64,000 nucleotides of DNA from an uncultured Vibrio sp. GTDB lineage: Bacteria; Pseudomonadota; Gammaproteobacteria; Enterobacterales; Vibrionaceae. Made by a program: the position numbers and the translations under genes. Below the pieces are notes generated by a model. That model saw only the letters and a list, made by a program, of their open reading frames with translations. It made no database searches and was not told the origin of the DNA. Shown here in pieces: positions 8,032-18,217 of the stretch; within the stretch, counting starts at the first letter, position 1; the number at the start of each line of letters is the position of its first letter. The stretch is taken from the NCBI GenBank assembly GCA_947504195.1, contig CANNGN010000005.1, forward strand, positions 175,196 to 239,195. The letters are read 5' to 3'.

Positions 8032-11000
8032 TTAAAGCCATGTTTCGTGTATCCAAGTGGCTATTCATTAGTACTGTGCTGCTGATTCTACTGATTTTTC
8101 TACTCAGTGTCGGGTTACTTTATACTGAAAGTGGACTGCGACTTGCGACTTGGGGAGTTGAAAAATCGGTACCAGAATTAACGATTGGCAAAGCGAACGG
8201 TGTCTTAGGTAGGTCATTTTCTTTGAATCACGTTGAGTACCATCGAGCAGAACCTAAATTGGATTTCAGTGTAGAGTCGTTAAGTCTCGCTCTCGAAGCT
8301 AAATGTCTGTTTCAGCCAGCAATATGTTTGAATTCAGTACAAGCGTCGGGTGTTAGCTTTGATATGCCAAAAGCCCCCGATTCTGAAGAAGAGAATGAGC
8401 CAACAGAACCTTTGAAATTAGTCAAAGCGCCTTTACCCATTCGTATCGATGGTATTGAGTTAAACGATATTTCATTAATGGCACTTGGTAATAAGGTGAG
8501 CTGGAAGCAGTTTTCAACTGGAATTGAGTGGCGAAGAAGCAAGCTTACCGTGAGTAACACCGAGTGGCGTGATATTGATGTTCATGTCGCCACGACAGAT
8601 TCAGACCAAACTGAAGAAAAAAAATCGAACTCCCCGATAGTGTTACCTGAAGTGTGGGTTCCTTTGAATATTGATGTTACTCAGTTCAATATGGAACGTT
8701 TTACTTTGCATCAAGATACTCCAGTTGTCGTGAACGAGCTGACATTTTCTGTGAGTGCTTTCCAAAATGATATCGAATTGACTGGTTTTGCTCTCGATAT
8801 GCCAGAAGTTGATGTTAGTGCAAATGGCAACATTTCTCTGAAGGAGAGTTACCCACTAGAGTTTGAACTTTCATCCATAGCTAAATTAGAACAAGCGAAA
8901 GGGCAATCGGTTAAAGCACGCTTGTCCGGTAGTCTTGAGAAACTGGAGCTCGACTTGGCTTTAAGTGACCAAGCGACAGGTGATATTCGTGGCCAAGTAC
9001 AGCTTTTGGAGCCGAAGTTACCCTTTCATCTTTCTATCGATCAGCTAAAGGGGCAATGGCCAATTGTGAGCCAATCGGCTGATGTCAAAGTGGATGATAT
9101 AAATGGCGAAATATCAGGTAGTTTGGATAAATTTACTTTGAGCCTACGAGGAGATGTGTCGGGTAACGCGTTTCCAGATACATCTCTTGAACTTCAAGGT
9201 AGTGGAAGTCAAACCAACATAGATTTACCTAAGATTTATCTCGCAACACTGGGTGGTGACGTTGAAGGACGAGTGACTGCAAGTTGGGGAGATAGTATTG
9301 AGATTAATACGAATCTTACTTTAGATAAGATACAACCAGATCAACATTGGCCTGAAATTCCGGGGTTAATCGGTGGCCATCTTGTGGCGTCTGCTTCGAT
9401 CGGCGGAGAAAATGCATGGCAAACACAGGTTTCGACATTGGATATTCAAGGTGATCTTCTTAATTACCCCTTGGATGTTAATGGTGTTCTAGAAGGCGTT
9501 CAAACTCAAGCGGGTGCTCCTATTCAGCTCTCTACATCTGGGCTCACATTCGCTCACGGTGAAAATAAGATCTTTGCATCCGGAGAGCTCGCACAGCAAT
9601 GGGATATGGATGTTGACTTAATGATCCCTGATATCGATAAAAGTATCCCTAACCTTGCTGGACAGGTTAACGGGAAGATTCAACTTCGGGGTGATACGAC
9701 CGAACCGCAAGTTGATCTTGACGTATCCGCAAATGATATTGATTGGCAAGATCAGATAAAGATTGCAAGTGCGACATTAAAGGGCAAGGTATGGCCGCTA
9801 CATACTCCTTCTGCCGATGTTCTTCTTGCGATGGATACGGTGGATTACCAAAGAGAAAAGCTTGATCAAGTTGATGTACACCTTGCAGGAGAATTAGCCA
9901 AACATGCCGTCTATCTCACAACAGAAGCGCCATGGGGAAAAGGTGAGTTAGAAATCACTGGGCAACTAGACCAAGAGATGACCAAATGGGTTGGAGAGTT
10001 GCATCAGTTCGTCCTGGAAAGCGAACCAAGTCGACTTTATCTTGAAAAACCAACCTCCGTAATCGCAAATATTACCGATCAAGAAATTACCGTTGATGCA
10101 CATTGTTGGCGTGAGAGTGAAGCCAGTTTATGTTTACAGGAACGCAGTATCTTTTCTGCTGAGAAATCACAAGCACGATGGTTGTTATCTAATTTTAACT
10201 TTTCACAAATTCAACAAGTTATTCCTGAATATACTGAATTGGATGGTGATGTTAATGCAGATATTTTAGTTGAATATGAATCGGGAGAGGCACCAAAACT
10301 CGATGCCAATGTTAAATTTGGTAAAGGTAAAGTTGTTCAACAATTGAGTGAGCCTGTGACTGTTGGATGGGATGATGTATCTCTGCAAATCAACGTGGCG
10401 GAAAATAAGCTGGTCAGTTCTGGACGTATTAACTTAACTGATAATGGCGACATTCAGCTGAATGCTGAGGTCAGTGGTCTTGATATTGATGATAAAACCG
10501 TTGATGGGCAATTTCATATCGATCAAGTTACGCTTGAAGCGTTAGGGCCACTATTAGGCGATTATGGGCATGTGAACGCTGTGGTGAATGGCCAAGTTGA
10601 CTTAAATGGGTCATTACTTCAACCCCAAATATTGGGCCAGTTGGCAATAACGAATATTGCAGCTGAAGGGGAAGTGACACCATTTGATATTAGTGATGGG
10701 CAGTTTTCAATTCGCTTTTTGGGGTATCAAGCTGAGTTAGAGGCTGGATTGGTTACGGAAGATGGTCAGCTAAATGTGACGGGCGATGCTGATTGGCAAA
10801 ATATAGATAAATGGACGTTTAATAGTCATATCTTTGCGGATGAATTGAATATCAAAGTTCCCCCTATGGTAGACATTAAATCGAGCCCAGATATTAACTT
10901 TTCGATGACACCTCAAAAAGTGACAATCGCTGGAGATATTAATTTACCTTGGGGAGAAATTGTTGTTGAAGAGCTGCCCGAGAGTGCGACTAAGGTATCG

Positions 11001-11786
11001 AGTGATTTGGTGATTGTAGATGAAAATCTAACACCGATAGAGGAAAAGCATCAATTTCCCTTTGAAATAGATACGAATATTCGGGTGAATATTGGTGATG
11101 AATTTAGCATTGAAGCATTTGGGTTGAGTGGCAATTTAACTGGCTTACTTAATGTTACTCAACGTGATAACTCTCCTTTTGTGACTGGAGAAGTCAATAT
11201 TGTCAATGGAACCTATAGCTCATTCGGTCAGGATCTGGTGATCAAGAAAGGACAAATCCTGATGCATGGGCCGGTTGATCAGCCCTACGTTTCGATTACC
11301 GCGATTCGTAATCCAGATAATATCGAAGATGATGTCGAAGCCGGTATTAAAGTAACTGGTTCAGCTGATGCACCATCGGTTACCGTCTATTCTGAACCAG
11401 TGATGGCACAAGCTAACGCACTCTCTTATTTACTTCGAGGACAAGATTTAGAGACAGAGTCAGATGATAGTAGCAGTAGTAGCAATACCGTCACGAGTAC
11501 ACTGATTGGGTTAAGCTTGGCACAGAGCGGAAAAGTGGTTGGGGAACTTGGTCAAGCGTTTGGTGTTGATGATTTACAGCTCGATACGGCGGGCTCGGGC
11601 GATGATTCTCAGGTTACAGTCAGTGGCTATGTTTTACCCGGACTTCAAGTAAAATATGGTGTTGGTATTTTTACTTCTGTAGGGGAGTTTACGGTTCGTT
11701 ATCGTTTGATGAAAAACTTCTATGTTGAAGCGGTATCTGGTCTTAATAGTGCTGTTGATTTGCTGTATCAATTTGAGTTTGATTAG
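8028..11786 (+). CDS. tamB: Translocation and assembly module inner-membrane-anchored protein TamB
   Basis: A 1252-aa AsmA-like bridge protein. One N-terminal transmembrane helix (about 11-32) anchors it in the inner membrane; the rest is a long run of beta-strand-rich repeats predicted to form a hydrophobic groove through the periplasm, ending in the conserved C-terminal DUF490/TamB domain (about 900-1252) with motifs such as GEVNIVNGTYSSFGQDLVIKKG and a final strand MKNFYVEAVSGLNSAVDLLYQFEFD. A low-complexity serine stretch sits at about 1145-1153. It overlaps tamA by 4 bp and is followed after 10 bp by ytfP. Confidence 0.94.
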   Translation: MIKAMFRVSKWLFISTVLLILLIFLLSVGLLYTESGLRLATWGVEKSVPELTIGKANGVLGRSFSLNHVEYHRAEPKLDFSVESLSLALEAKCLFQPAICLNSVQASGVSFDMPKAPDSEEENEPTEPLKLVKAPLPIRIDGIELNDISLMALGNKVSWKQFSTGIEWRRSKLTVSNTEWRDIDVHVATTDSDQTEEKKSNSPIVLPEVWVPLNIDVTQFNMERFTLHQDTPVVVNELTFSVSAFQNDIELTGFALDMPEVDVSANGNISLKESYPLEFELSSIAKLEQAKGQSVKARLSGSLEKLELDLALSDQATGDIRGQVQLLEPKLPFHLSIDQLKGQWPIVSQSADVKVDDINGEISGSLDKFTLSLRGDVSGNAFPDTSLELQGSGSQTNIDLPKIYLATLGGDVEGRVTASWGDSIEINTNLTLDKIQPDQHWPEIPGLIGGHLVASASIGGENAWQTQVSTLDIQGDLLNYPLDVNGVLEGVQTQAGAPIQLSTSGLTFAHGENKIFASGELAQQWDMDVDLMIPDIDKSIPNLAGQVNGKIQLRGDTTEPQVDLDVSANDIDWQDQIKIASATLKGKVWPLHTPSADVLLAMDTVDYQREKLDQVDVHLAGELAKHAVYLTTEAPWGKGELEITGQLDQEMTKWVGELHQFVLESEPSRLYLEKPTSVIANITDQEITVDAHCWRESEASLCLQERSIFSAEKSQARWLLSNFNFSQIQQVIPEYTELDGDVNADILVEYESGEAPKLDANVKFGKGKVVQQLSEPVTVGWDDVSLQINVAENKLVSSGRINLTDNGDIQLNAEVSGLDIDDKTVDGQFHIDQVTLEALGPLLGDYGHVNAVVNGQVDLNGSLLQPQILGQLAITNIAAEGEVTPFDISDGQFSIRFLGYQAELEAGLVTEDGQLNVTGDADWQNIDKWTFNSHIFADELNIKVPPMVDIKSSPDINFSMTPQKVTIAGDINLPWGEIVVEELPESATKVSSDLVIVDENLTPIEEKHQFPFEIDTNIRVNIGDEFSIEAFGLSGNLTGLLNVTQRDNSPFVTGEVNIVNGTYSSFGQDLVIKKGQILMHGPVDQPYVSITAIRNPDNIEDDVEAGIKVTGSADAPSVTVYSEPVMAQANALSYLLRGQDLETESDDSSSSSNTVTSTLIGLSLAQSGKVVGELGQAFGVDDLQLDTAGSGDDSQVTVSGYVLPGLQVKYGVGIFTSVGEFTVRYRLMKNFYVEAVSGLNSAVDLLYQFEFD

Positions 11787-11796
11787 GAGATGAGTC

Positions 11797-12153
11797 ATGA
11801 CAAACTTGGTGTTTGTTTATGGGACTTTACGTCGGGGGGAGAGTAATCATTACTTACTCGAACACAGCGAGTTTCTGGGCAAGGTTCAAACTCAACCTCT
11901 TTTTTCATTATACGACTTAGGCGAATATCCGGGAGCAATTGAAGGAGATGCCGCCATTATCGGTGAAGTTTATCAAGTGAATGAAACAACGTTAGAAGCG
12001 TTAGATCGCCTTGAAGAGGTCCCAACCGAATATCGTCGTGACACGCTTCAAACATCACTTGGTCAGGCTTGGATATACCTTTATCAAGATGAACGCCAAT
12101 TGGAACAATTAATTCCGTCTGGCGACTGGTGCACACGAGAGCATCAGGAATAA
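11797..12153 (+). CDS. ytfP: Gamma-glutamylcyclotransferase-like protein YtfP
   Basis: A 118-aa AIG2/GGCT-fold protein. The substrate loop VYGTLRRGESNHYLL lies at residues 7-21, and the putative catalytic glutamate is in DRLEEVPTEYRR near 71-82. It follows tamB by only 10 bp, with an AGGAG-type ribosome site at the tamB stop, so it is probably the last gene of the tamA-tamB-ytfP operon, the same order as in E. coli. Substrate is unknown; the family cleaves gamma-glutamyl-amine or related bonds. Confidence 0.88.
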   Translation: MTNLVFVYGTLRRGESNHYLLEHSEFLGKVQTQPLFSLYDLGEYPGAIEGDAAIIGEVYQVNETTLEALDRLEEVPTEYRRDTLQTSLGQAWIYLYQDERQLEQLIPSGDWCTREHQE

Positions 12154-12157
12154 CGAA

Positions 12158-13081
12158 TCAATTTGTGAGCAGAATTCGTTGTGCTAATCGTTGCTGGACA
12201 AAGTTCAGAAAGGTTGTCACTTTTCTCGAACGATGGAAGCGTTCTGAAGATAACAATGCCACAATATCGGCGCTGGCTAATTGATAATTCGGCAGCACCC
12301 TGACTAGTTGTCCACTGGCTAATTCATGTTGCACATCCCACTCTGAGCGTTGGATGATACCTTGCCCTTCAATACACCAATCCTTGGTGACTTGACTTAC
12401 ATTACTTGAGAGCACCGGGGATATTCTTATGTTGATGTCGGCTCGTGTCGTGGTATCACAAAAGCGCCACATGGTTGCGTCTTCATCATTCTCTCTTAGT
12501 GCAATGCATCTATGATGTTCTAGGTCATTAGGTTCTTCGAGTGGTTTTGATGAATTTAGGTAATTTGGCGACGCTAATAAGAAGCGTTGGTTTTTAGCTA
12601 ACACAACTCTCTTAAGTGCAGAGTCCTCCAAATGTCCAATGTAGAACATGATATCAGGGCTATTATGTATCGACCATTTGGGGATATCTGACAAATTTAA
12701 TTCGATTGTGGTCAGTGGGTATAGGTTCTGAAACTCCGCTGCTATTGGCCCAATATGCCGCTCTCCAAAACCAATAGGGGAGATCAATTTAATGTTTCCT
12801 GATATTGCCAGTTTCTCATTAGACAGGTCCTGTTGTAAGTTGTCTAAATCAAGCAAGATTTTTTGCCCTCTTTTTGCAAAAGCTTCCCCTTCACTGGTTA
12901 ACGAAATCGATCGTGGGTTTCTCTCTACTAACTTCACCCCCAGTTTTTGTTCAATATTTTGTAGTCGTTGAGAAACGCTTGGAGGGGTTACATTTAATTT
13001 TCTAGCCGCCGCAGCAAGTGACTGATTTGCGGCAATGGTGACAAAGAAAGCGATGTCTTGAGAAGATATCATTAAGTTCAA
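12158..13081 (-). CDS. LysR-family transcriptional regulator
   Basis: A 307-aa LTTR. The N-terminal winged helix-turn-helix (about 6-65) contains SLAAAARKLNVTPPSVSQRLQNIEQKLGVKLVERNPRSISLTSEG-type sequence, and a substrate-binding domain follows from about residue 92. It is convergent with ytfP (4-bp gap) and divergent from the TSUP transporter gene; the 87-bp space between the two start codons is a likely shared control region. The arrangement suggests that it regulates the transporter in response to the transported anion or a metabolite; the ligand cannot be read from the sequence. Confidence 0.88.
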   Translation of the reverse strand: MNLMISSQDIAFFVTIAANQSLAAAARKLNVTPPSVSQRLQNIEQKLGVKLVERNPRSISLTSEGEAFAKRGQKILLDLDNLQQDLSNEKLAISGNIKLISPIGFGERHIGPIAAEFQNLYPLTTIELNLSDIPKWSIHNSPDIMFYIGHLEDSALKRVVLAKNQRFLLASPNYLNSSKPLEEPNDLEHHRCIALRENDEDATMWRFCDTTTRADINIRISPVLSSNVSQVTKDWCIEGQGIIQRSEWDVQHELASGQLVRVLPNYQLASADIVALLSSERFHRSRKVTTFLNFVQQRLAQRILLTN

Positions 13082-13168
13082 CCTTAACTTAGAAGTTAGT
13101 AAGCATAAATTTAACTATATCCTAGCCAATGTTACAAATCATATCACGTAGTAAATAAGGGATATGAA

Positions 13169-13963
13169 ATGGAATCTATATTGAATGTTGCTCATGCTGA
13201 ATGGGTGTATCTATTTTTATTTTTGATCGCGCTCATTGCTGGTGTGGTTGATGCGATTGCTGGTGGTGGTGGATTGATTACAGTTCCAGGCTTGATGTTG
13301 GTAGGCGTCCCACCGATGCAAGCTTTGGGAACCAATCGACTTCAGGCTGTCATTGGCGAGTTGACGACGTCATTGATGTTTATTAAAAGCCAGCAAATCC
13401 TGTTAAAGGGTATGTTGATAGGAATCGTGTTCACTTCTATTGGGGCTTTAGTCGGCTCTTTTGTCGTGAGTCTTATTGATAAAGAATCGCTTGAAATCTT
13501 GTTGCCTATTTTGATGGGGGCAATCACGATTTATTCCATTATGTCTAAAAAATTAAAAGCGACAAACAGGAGTGAAGCGAAGTTATCGACATCTAGATTT
13601 ATGATGTTCGGTGGATTGTTGATTGGTTTTTATAATGGTTTTTTTGGTCCAGGCACTGGCTCAATTTGGATGGTAGCATTCGTGATATTACTTGGATATA
13701 CCATTAAGCAGGCGACAATGGCGACAAAACCACTGAATCTTGTTGGGAATATCGTATCGCTGATTTTGTTCATTATGTTAGGGCATGTCGATTATACCAT
13801 GGGCTTCATTATGGGAGTTGGGCAGATTATTGGGTCCATTGTAGGTAGTAAGTGCGTTATTTCATATGGAGGTCGCTTAGTTCGCCCTATTTTTATTGGG
13901 GTGACAATCACTATGACCGCGAAATTGATATATGAAAACCTACCAGCCATTGGGTTTATCTAA
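13169..13963 (+). CDS. TSUP-family (TauE/SafE) membrane transporter, YfcA-like
   Basis: A 264-aa integral membrane protein with about eight hydrophobic helices arranged as two homologous halves. Each half starts with the family signature: GVVDAIAGGGGLITVPGL near residues 25-42 and GFYNGFFGPGTGSIWMVAF near 153-171. TSUP proteins move sulfite, sulfonates or other organic anions across the inner membrane. The start ATG at 13169 is preceded by AAGGGATATGAA. It is divergent from the LysR regulator and ends before a strong bidirectional terminator. The substrate is unassigned. Confidence 0.85.
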   Translation: MESILNVAHAEWVYLFLFLIALIAGVVDAIAGGGGLITVPGLMLVGVPPMQALGTNRLQAVIGELTTSLMFIKSQQILLKGMLIGIVFTSIGALVGSFVVSLIDKESLEILLPILMGAITIYSIMSKKLKATNRSEAKLSTSRFMMFGGLLIGFYNGFFGPGTGSIWMVAFVILLGYTIKQATMATKPLNLVGNIVSLILFIMLGHVDYTMGFIMGVGQIIGSIVGSKCVISYGGRLVRPIFIGVTITMTAKLIYENLPAIGFI

Positions 13964-13986
13964 CTAAGGTAGGGGTTCTATAGGCA

Positions 13987-14019
13987 TAAAAAACCAGCGA
14001 AACATGTTCGCTGGTTTTT
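13987..14019. terminator. Bidirectional rho-independent terminator
   Basis: The stem AAAAACCAGCGAA pairs with TTCGCTGGTTTTT around a short loop, with a T run on either strand. It lies between the convergent TSUP transporter and ppa genes and can serve both. Confidence 0.92.
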
Positions 14020-14041
14020 GTTATTTGGTACGGAATCTAGA

Positions 14042-14569
14042 TTATTTTTTAGCGCGTTCGAAAGACTCAAGAATTTCGGCACGTGCTGCATCAATATCTT
14101 CCCAACCTTCAACTTTTACCCATTTACCTGCTTCTAGCTCTTTATAGCGCTCGAAGAACTGAGTAATTTGAGCTTTTAGTAACTCTGGGATGTCACTTAC
14201 ATTTTGGATGTGATCGTACTCTTTTGATAACTTCGAGTGTGGAACAGCAAAGATTTTAGCATCTTCACCAGACTCGTCAGTCATTTTAAGTACGCCCACT
14301 GGACGACAACGAATAACTGAACCTGGAATTAATGGGTAAGGAGTTGGGACGAGAACATCAACTGGATCGCCATCAAGAGAAAGCGTATTGTTCACGTAAC
14401 CGTAGTTACATGGGTAGAACATAGGCGCTGACATGAAACGATCAACAAACACAGCACCAGAATCTTTATCTACTTCGTATTTGATTGGATCCGCGTTTGC
14501 CGGGATTTCGATAACCACATAAAGATCATCAGGAAGTGATTTGCCAGCCGGCACATTGTTCAAGCTCAT
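14042..14569 (-). CDS. ppa: Inorganic pyrophosphatase
   Basis: Soluble family I pyrophosphatase, 175 aa, the same size as E. coli Ppa. It hydrolyses diphosphate to phosphate and pulls biosynthetic reactions forward. The family signature DGDPVDVLV lies near residues 66-74, with its metal-binding aspartates, and the active-site segments [15 protein letters not shown] (about 31-45) and YPCNYGYV (about 52-59) are present. A single-gene unit upstream of fbp's terminator; the start ATG is preceded by an AAGGAAT-type ribosome site. Confidence 0.96.
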   Translation of the reverse strand: MSLNNVPAGKSLPDDLYVVIEIPANADPIKYEVDKDSGAVFVDRFMSAPMFYPCNYGYVNNTLSLDGDPVDVLVPTPYPLIPGSVIRCRPVGVLKMTDESGEDAKIFAVPHSKLSKEYDHIQNVSDIPELLKAQITQFFERYKELEAGKWVKVEGWEDIDAARAEILESFERAKK

Positions 14570-14682
14570 TAAAGTATTCCTTTTCGTTATTCGGACTTCA
14601 AAAATATCGACGCCTATTATTATTCAGTTAGAAGATGAACGCAAAGCTGTTACGACGAATAATGTAGAAATTTGTAATCGAT

Positions 14683-14711
14683 TTAAAAAAAACACCCTTG
14701 ATAGGGCGTTT
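14683..14711 (-). terminator. Rho-independent terminator of fbp
   Basis: On the minus strand a GCCCT/AGGGT stem with an ATCA loop is followed by a run of eight T residues, just beyond the fbp stop codon. Confidence 0.85.
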
Positions 14712-14717
14712 ATTTCA

Positions 14718-15731
14718 TTACTCACTTTTAAATGTTTCAATAAATTGGTGCAGTTTATCCATCATCTTTGGTGAGCCAGCGAAAAATGGCACTCGCTGGT
14801 GGAGTTCTGTCGGTGGAATATCAAGAATGCGTGTCGCCCCATCAGTGGCAACACCGCCCGATTGCTCCATCAAAAATGCAATTGGATTACATTCATAAAG
14901 CAAGCGCAACTTACCATTAGGGTAACTTGCTGTACTTGGGTACATGTAGATACCACCTTGTAGTAAGTTTCTATGATAATCGGAAACCAGTGAACCAATA
15001 TAGCGCGACGTATAAGGACGATTTTCTGCTGGTACATTTGCCTGACAATACTTAATGTACTGTTTAACACCCGTTGGGAAACGAATATAGTTACCTTCGT
15101 TGATTGAGTATATGCGACCACGTTCTGGAATCATCATATTTTCGTGCGATAAACAAAAAGAACCAATTGATGGATCATAAGTAAATCCATTCACACCGTT
15201 TCCTGTTGAATACACTAGCATGGTCGATGAGCCATATATTACGTAACCAGCAGCAACTTGTTTGTCACCGGTTTGTAAGAAGTCTTCAGCTGTTGGGGGG
15301 GTACCAATTGGAGAAATACGCTCATAGATAGAAAAAATGGTTCCTACCGAAACATTAACGTCAATATTACTTGAGCCGTCTAAAGGATCCATCAGTAATA
15401 CGTATTTCGCATTTTTATTTAATTCTTTATTAAAAGTGACGGCTTCATCTTCTTCTTCACTCGCGACGCCACATACCCTATCTCTGGCTTCAAGGGCTGA
15501 TTTAAATACTTCGTTAGCATAAAGGTCAAGTTTTTGTTGGGCTTCACCTTGAACGTTATCTGTACCGACTGCACCAGTTATATCAACCAAGCCTGCTTTA
15601 TTGATTTCACGGTGGACAATCTTAGAAGCCAAACTAATTGATGCAAGAAGTGACGATAGGTCACCACTGGCATTAGGATAATCAGCTTGCTTTTCAACTA
15701 TAAATTCGCCAAGAGTGCGTAATTGAGACAT
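14718..15731 (-). CDS. fbp: Class 1 fructose-1,6-bisphosphatase
   Basis: Gluconeogenic phosphatase that converts fructose-1,6-bisphosphate to fructose-6-phosphate. The metal-binding motif [20 protein letters not shown] lies near residues 112-131, after the acidic EEEDEAV segment near 96-102; the substrate-site region [27 protein letters not shown] lies near 240-266 and [13 protein letters not shown] near 285-297. Length (337 aa) matches the family. It is a single-gene unit with its own terminator. Confidence 0.96.
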   Translation of the reverse strand: MSQLRTLGEFIVEKQADYPNASGDLSSLLASISLASKIVHREINKAGLVDITGAVGTDNVQGEAQQKLDLYANEVFKSALEARDRVCGVASEEEDEAVTFNKELNKNAKYVLLMDPLDGSSNIDVNVSVGTIFSIYERISPIGTPPTAEDFLQTGDKQVAAGYVIYGSSTMLVYSTGNGVNGFTYDPSIGSFCLSHENMMIPERGRIYSINEGNYIRFPTGVKQYIKYCQANVPAENRPYTSRYIGSLVSDYHRNLLQGGIYMYPSTASYPNGKLRLLYECNPIAFLMEQSGGVATDGATRILDIPPTELHQRVPFFAGSPKMMDKLHQFIETFKSE

Positions 15732-16005
15732 GTTATTTCCTTTAGCATGTATTTAAAGTGGGAGCAGTCAATTGTTTTAATTAGTTGTTGTATTGACGTT
15801 ATATTTAATTCTATGAGCTAGATCTTATTATTGGTACTGAACTAACCGATCAACTTCACACTTTTGGTGTTGATTATATGCAACATACATTCGAGATAAA
15901 TATCGGTCTTTTTTCCTATATATATGACCATAATCTTACTCGCTTTTATTGGCTGAATCGGGATAATGTGGCTGATACAATCTTGAGGAAAATAGAGAGA
16001 AAAAC

Positions 16006-17358
16006 ATGCACATACATATTCTTGGGATCTGTGGCACTTTTATGGGAGGAGTTGCTGTGCTCGCCCGCCAGCTTGGACATAAAGTGACGGGTTCTGACGC
16101 GAATGTTTATCCCCCAATGAGCACAATGTTGGAGTCTCAAGGTATTGAAATAATTGAAGGTTATGATGTTTCTCAATTTGAGGTGAGTCCTGATCTTGTT
16201 GTTATTGGTAATGCATTGAGTCGTGGTAATCCATGTGTTGAGTATGTTCTCAATAGTAATCTACGTTATCTCTCTGGCCCGCAATGGTTACAAGAATTTT
16301 TATTGCATGATCGTTGGGTAATTGCAGTGTCAGGAACCCATGGTAAAACGACAACATCGAGCATGGTGACTTGGATATTGGACAAGTGTGGTTACCAGCC
16401 GGGATTTCTTGTTGGTGGTGTGCTGGGAAATTTTGGTATCTCTGCGAGATTGGGCGAAAGTATGTTTTTTGTCGTTGAAGCTGATGAATATGACAGTGCT
16501 TTTTTCGATAAGCGTTCTAAGTTTGTTCATTACCATCCAAGAACCTTAGTGATAAATAACTTAGAATTCGATCATGCCGATATCTTCGACGATCTTGAAG
16601 CGATTAAACGACAATTTCACCATTTAGTTAGAACAGTACCAGGTAATGGTCGAATACTCTCTCCTAGCTGTGAAGTCGCAATTTCTGATGTTTTATCTCG
16701 AGGATGTTGGAGTGAAACCGAGTTTTTCGGTGATGATGCCCACTGGAAAGCCCAAAAGATGGCACCAGATGGTTCCAAATTTAAGATTTTGTTCCAAAAT
16801 GACGTTGTCGGAACGGTTGAGTGGGATTTGATTGGTGATCACAACGTCAATAATGCGGTCATGGCTGTTGCCGCTGCTCGCCATGTTGGGGTTGTTCCTG
16901 AACTCGCTTGCGAGGCGCTTAGCCAGTTTATTAACACCAAACGCCGTTTAGAGTTCAAAGGCGAGGTCAATGGTGTTTCAGTATTCGATGATTTTGCGCA
17001 TCATCCGACTGCGATTGAATTAACCCTAGATGGATTGAGAAATAAGGTTGGAAATCAGCGTATCCATGCAGTGTTAGAACCTCGCTCAGCAACAATGAAA
17101 CTTGGCGTGCATAAACAATTACTCGCAGCGTCACTCCAAAAAGCCGATAGTGTTACTCTTTATCAACCGGATAATCTTCCTTGGTCAGTAAATGAGATCG
17201 CTGAGCAATGTGAACAACCCAGTTTTGTTAGTGATAAAATAGAAATCCTCGTGCAGCACCTTTGTGATGTGGTTGAACCTGGTGATTCAATTTTGGTGAT
17301 GAGTAATGGCGCATTCGGGGCTATTCACGACAAATTGCTAGAGGAGTTGAACAAGTAA
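16006..17358 (+). CDS. mpl: UDP-N-acetylmuramate:L-alanyl-gamma-D-glutamyl-meso-diaminopimelate ligase
   Basis: A Mur-ligase-family enzyme of 450 aa that reattaches recycled murein tripeptide to UDP-MurNAc. The N-terminal Rossmann domain starts MHIHILGICGTFMGGVAVLARQ, the ATP-binding loop GTHGKTT is at residues 110-116, and the Mur family motifs EADEYDSAFFDKRSKF (about 160-175) and DDFAHHPTAIELTL (about 328-341) follow. The ATG is preceded by GAGAG. ubiX starts directly after its stop codon, giving a two-gene operon. Confidence 0.95.
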   Translation: MHIHILGICGTFMGGVAVLARQLGHKVTGSDANVYPPMSTMLESQGIEIIEGYDVSQFEVSPDLVVIGNALSRGNPCVEYVLNSNLRYLSGPQWLQEFLLHDRWVIAVSGTHGKTTTSSMVTWILDKCGYQPGFLVGGVLGNFGISARLGESMFFVVEADEYDSAFFDKRSKFVHYHPRTLVINNLEFDHADIFDDLEAIKRQFHHLVRTVPGNGRILSPSCEVAISDVLSRGCWSETEFFGDDAHWKAQKMAPDGSKFKILFQNDVVGTVEWDLIGDHNVNNAVMAVAAARHVGVVPELACEALSQFINTKRRLEFKGEVNGVSVFDDFAHHPTAIELTLDGLRNKVGNQRIHAVLEPRSATMKLGVHKQLLAASLQKADSVTLYQPDNLPWSVNEIAEQCEQPSFVSDKIEILVQHLCDVVEPGDSILVMSNGAFGAIHDKLLEELNK

Positions 17359-17994
17359 ATGACGGTAAATGACTCGCAACGCTCACTAACCTTAGCTTTT
17401 ACTGGTGCTTCAGGCGCTCCTTACGGGTTGCGTTTACTCGAATGCCTCATTGCTGCCGATTACCATGTTTACCTATTGATTTCGTCTGCAGCTCGAGTCG
17501 TGCTGGCAACGGAACATGGTTTAAAATTGCCGAGTGGTCCGAGTGCGGCTAAAGATGTTTTGGTAAAGCACTTAAATTGCGATCCAAGTCAATTGACGGT
17601 TTGTGGTAAGGAAGATTGGTTTTCCCCTGTGGCATCAGGCTCAGCAGCGCCAAAACAGATGGTAGTGTGCCCTTGCTCTGCTGGAAGTGTTGCGGCGATT
17701 GCTCATGGAATGTCGGATAACTTGATTGAGCGTGCAGCCGATGTGGTAATGAAGGAAAGAGGCCAATTGCTGCTCGTCGTTCGTGAAACGCCTTTCTCGA
17801 CGTTACATCTGGAAAATATGCATAAATTGTCGCAAATGGGGGTAACAATAATGCCCGCCGCACCGGGTTTCTATCACCAACCCAAAACCATTGATGATCT
17901 GGTTGATTTTATGGTCGCGAGAATTTTAGATCACCTATCAATCGAGCATAATATGAGCACACGCTGGGGATACGATTCTCGCCGAGCACAGTAG
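17359..17994 (+). CDS. ubiX: Flavin prenyltransferase UbiX
   Basis: Makes prenylated FMN, the cofactor of the ubiquinone decarboxylase UbiD. The flavoprotein signature [17 protein letters not shown] (about 12-28) and the later [32 protein letters not shown] region (about 107-138) are typical, as is the C-terminal [23 protein letters not shown]. It is 211 aa and starts with no gap after mpl, so it is probably translated by coupling. Confidence 0.95.
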   Translation: MTVNDSQRSLTLAFTGASGAPYGLRLLECLIAADYHVYLLISSAARVVLATEHGLKLPSGPSAAKDVLVKHLNCDPSQLTVCGKEDWFSPVASGSAAPKQMVVCPCSAGSVAAIAHGMSDNLIERAADVVMKERGQLLLVVRETPFSTLHLENMHKLSQMGVTIMPAAPGFYHQPKTIDDLVDFMVARILDHLSIEHNMSTRWGYDSRRAQ

Positions 17995-18028
17995 CTTAAT
18001 TCACTATTATTAAGTAGAATCCAATCTA

Positions 18029-18153
18029 CTCATCGGGGAGCAAGCTAGTCAATAACTAGTTAACGCTGAGATCAAGTTGTACTTGGGACCCGTAACGCTA
18101 ATCAATGATCGATTAGCATACCTGAACCAGATAATGCTGGCGTAGGAAATGAG
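18029..18153 (+). ncRNA. TPP riboswitch (THI element)
   Basis: Conserved thi-box pieces occur in order: CGGGGAGC, then GCTGAGATC, GGACCCGT, and ACCTGAACCAGATAATGCTGG with CGTAGGAA at the end. A P1 helix can form between CTCAT at 18029-18033 and ATGAG at 18149-18153. Extra hairpins (CTAGT/ACTAG and GCTAATC/GATTAGC) enlarge two arms. It precedes the thiamine transporter genes thiB-thiP-thiQ and should lower their expression when thiamine pyrophosphate is abundant. Confidence 0.93.
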
Positions 18154-18190
18154 ATAGTTTGATTCTATATCGCTATTCTTCTTCCCTGTG

Positions 18191-18217
18191 CTGTTCACAA
18201 CCAAGGAGAGCGAACAG
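18191..18217 (+). promoter_or_regulatory. Possible translation-control hairpin downstream of the TPP riboswitch
   Basis: CTGTTC at 18191-18196 can pair with GAACAG at 18212-18217. The loop holds the AAGGAG ribosome site of thiB and the right arm reaches the first base of its GTG start. This could be the switching part of the riboswitch that hides the ribosome site; the pairing is seen, the function is inferred. Confidence 0.45.
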
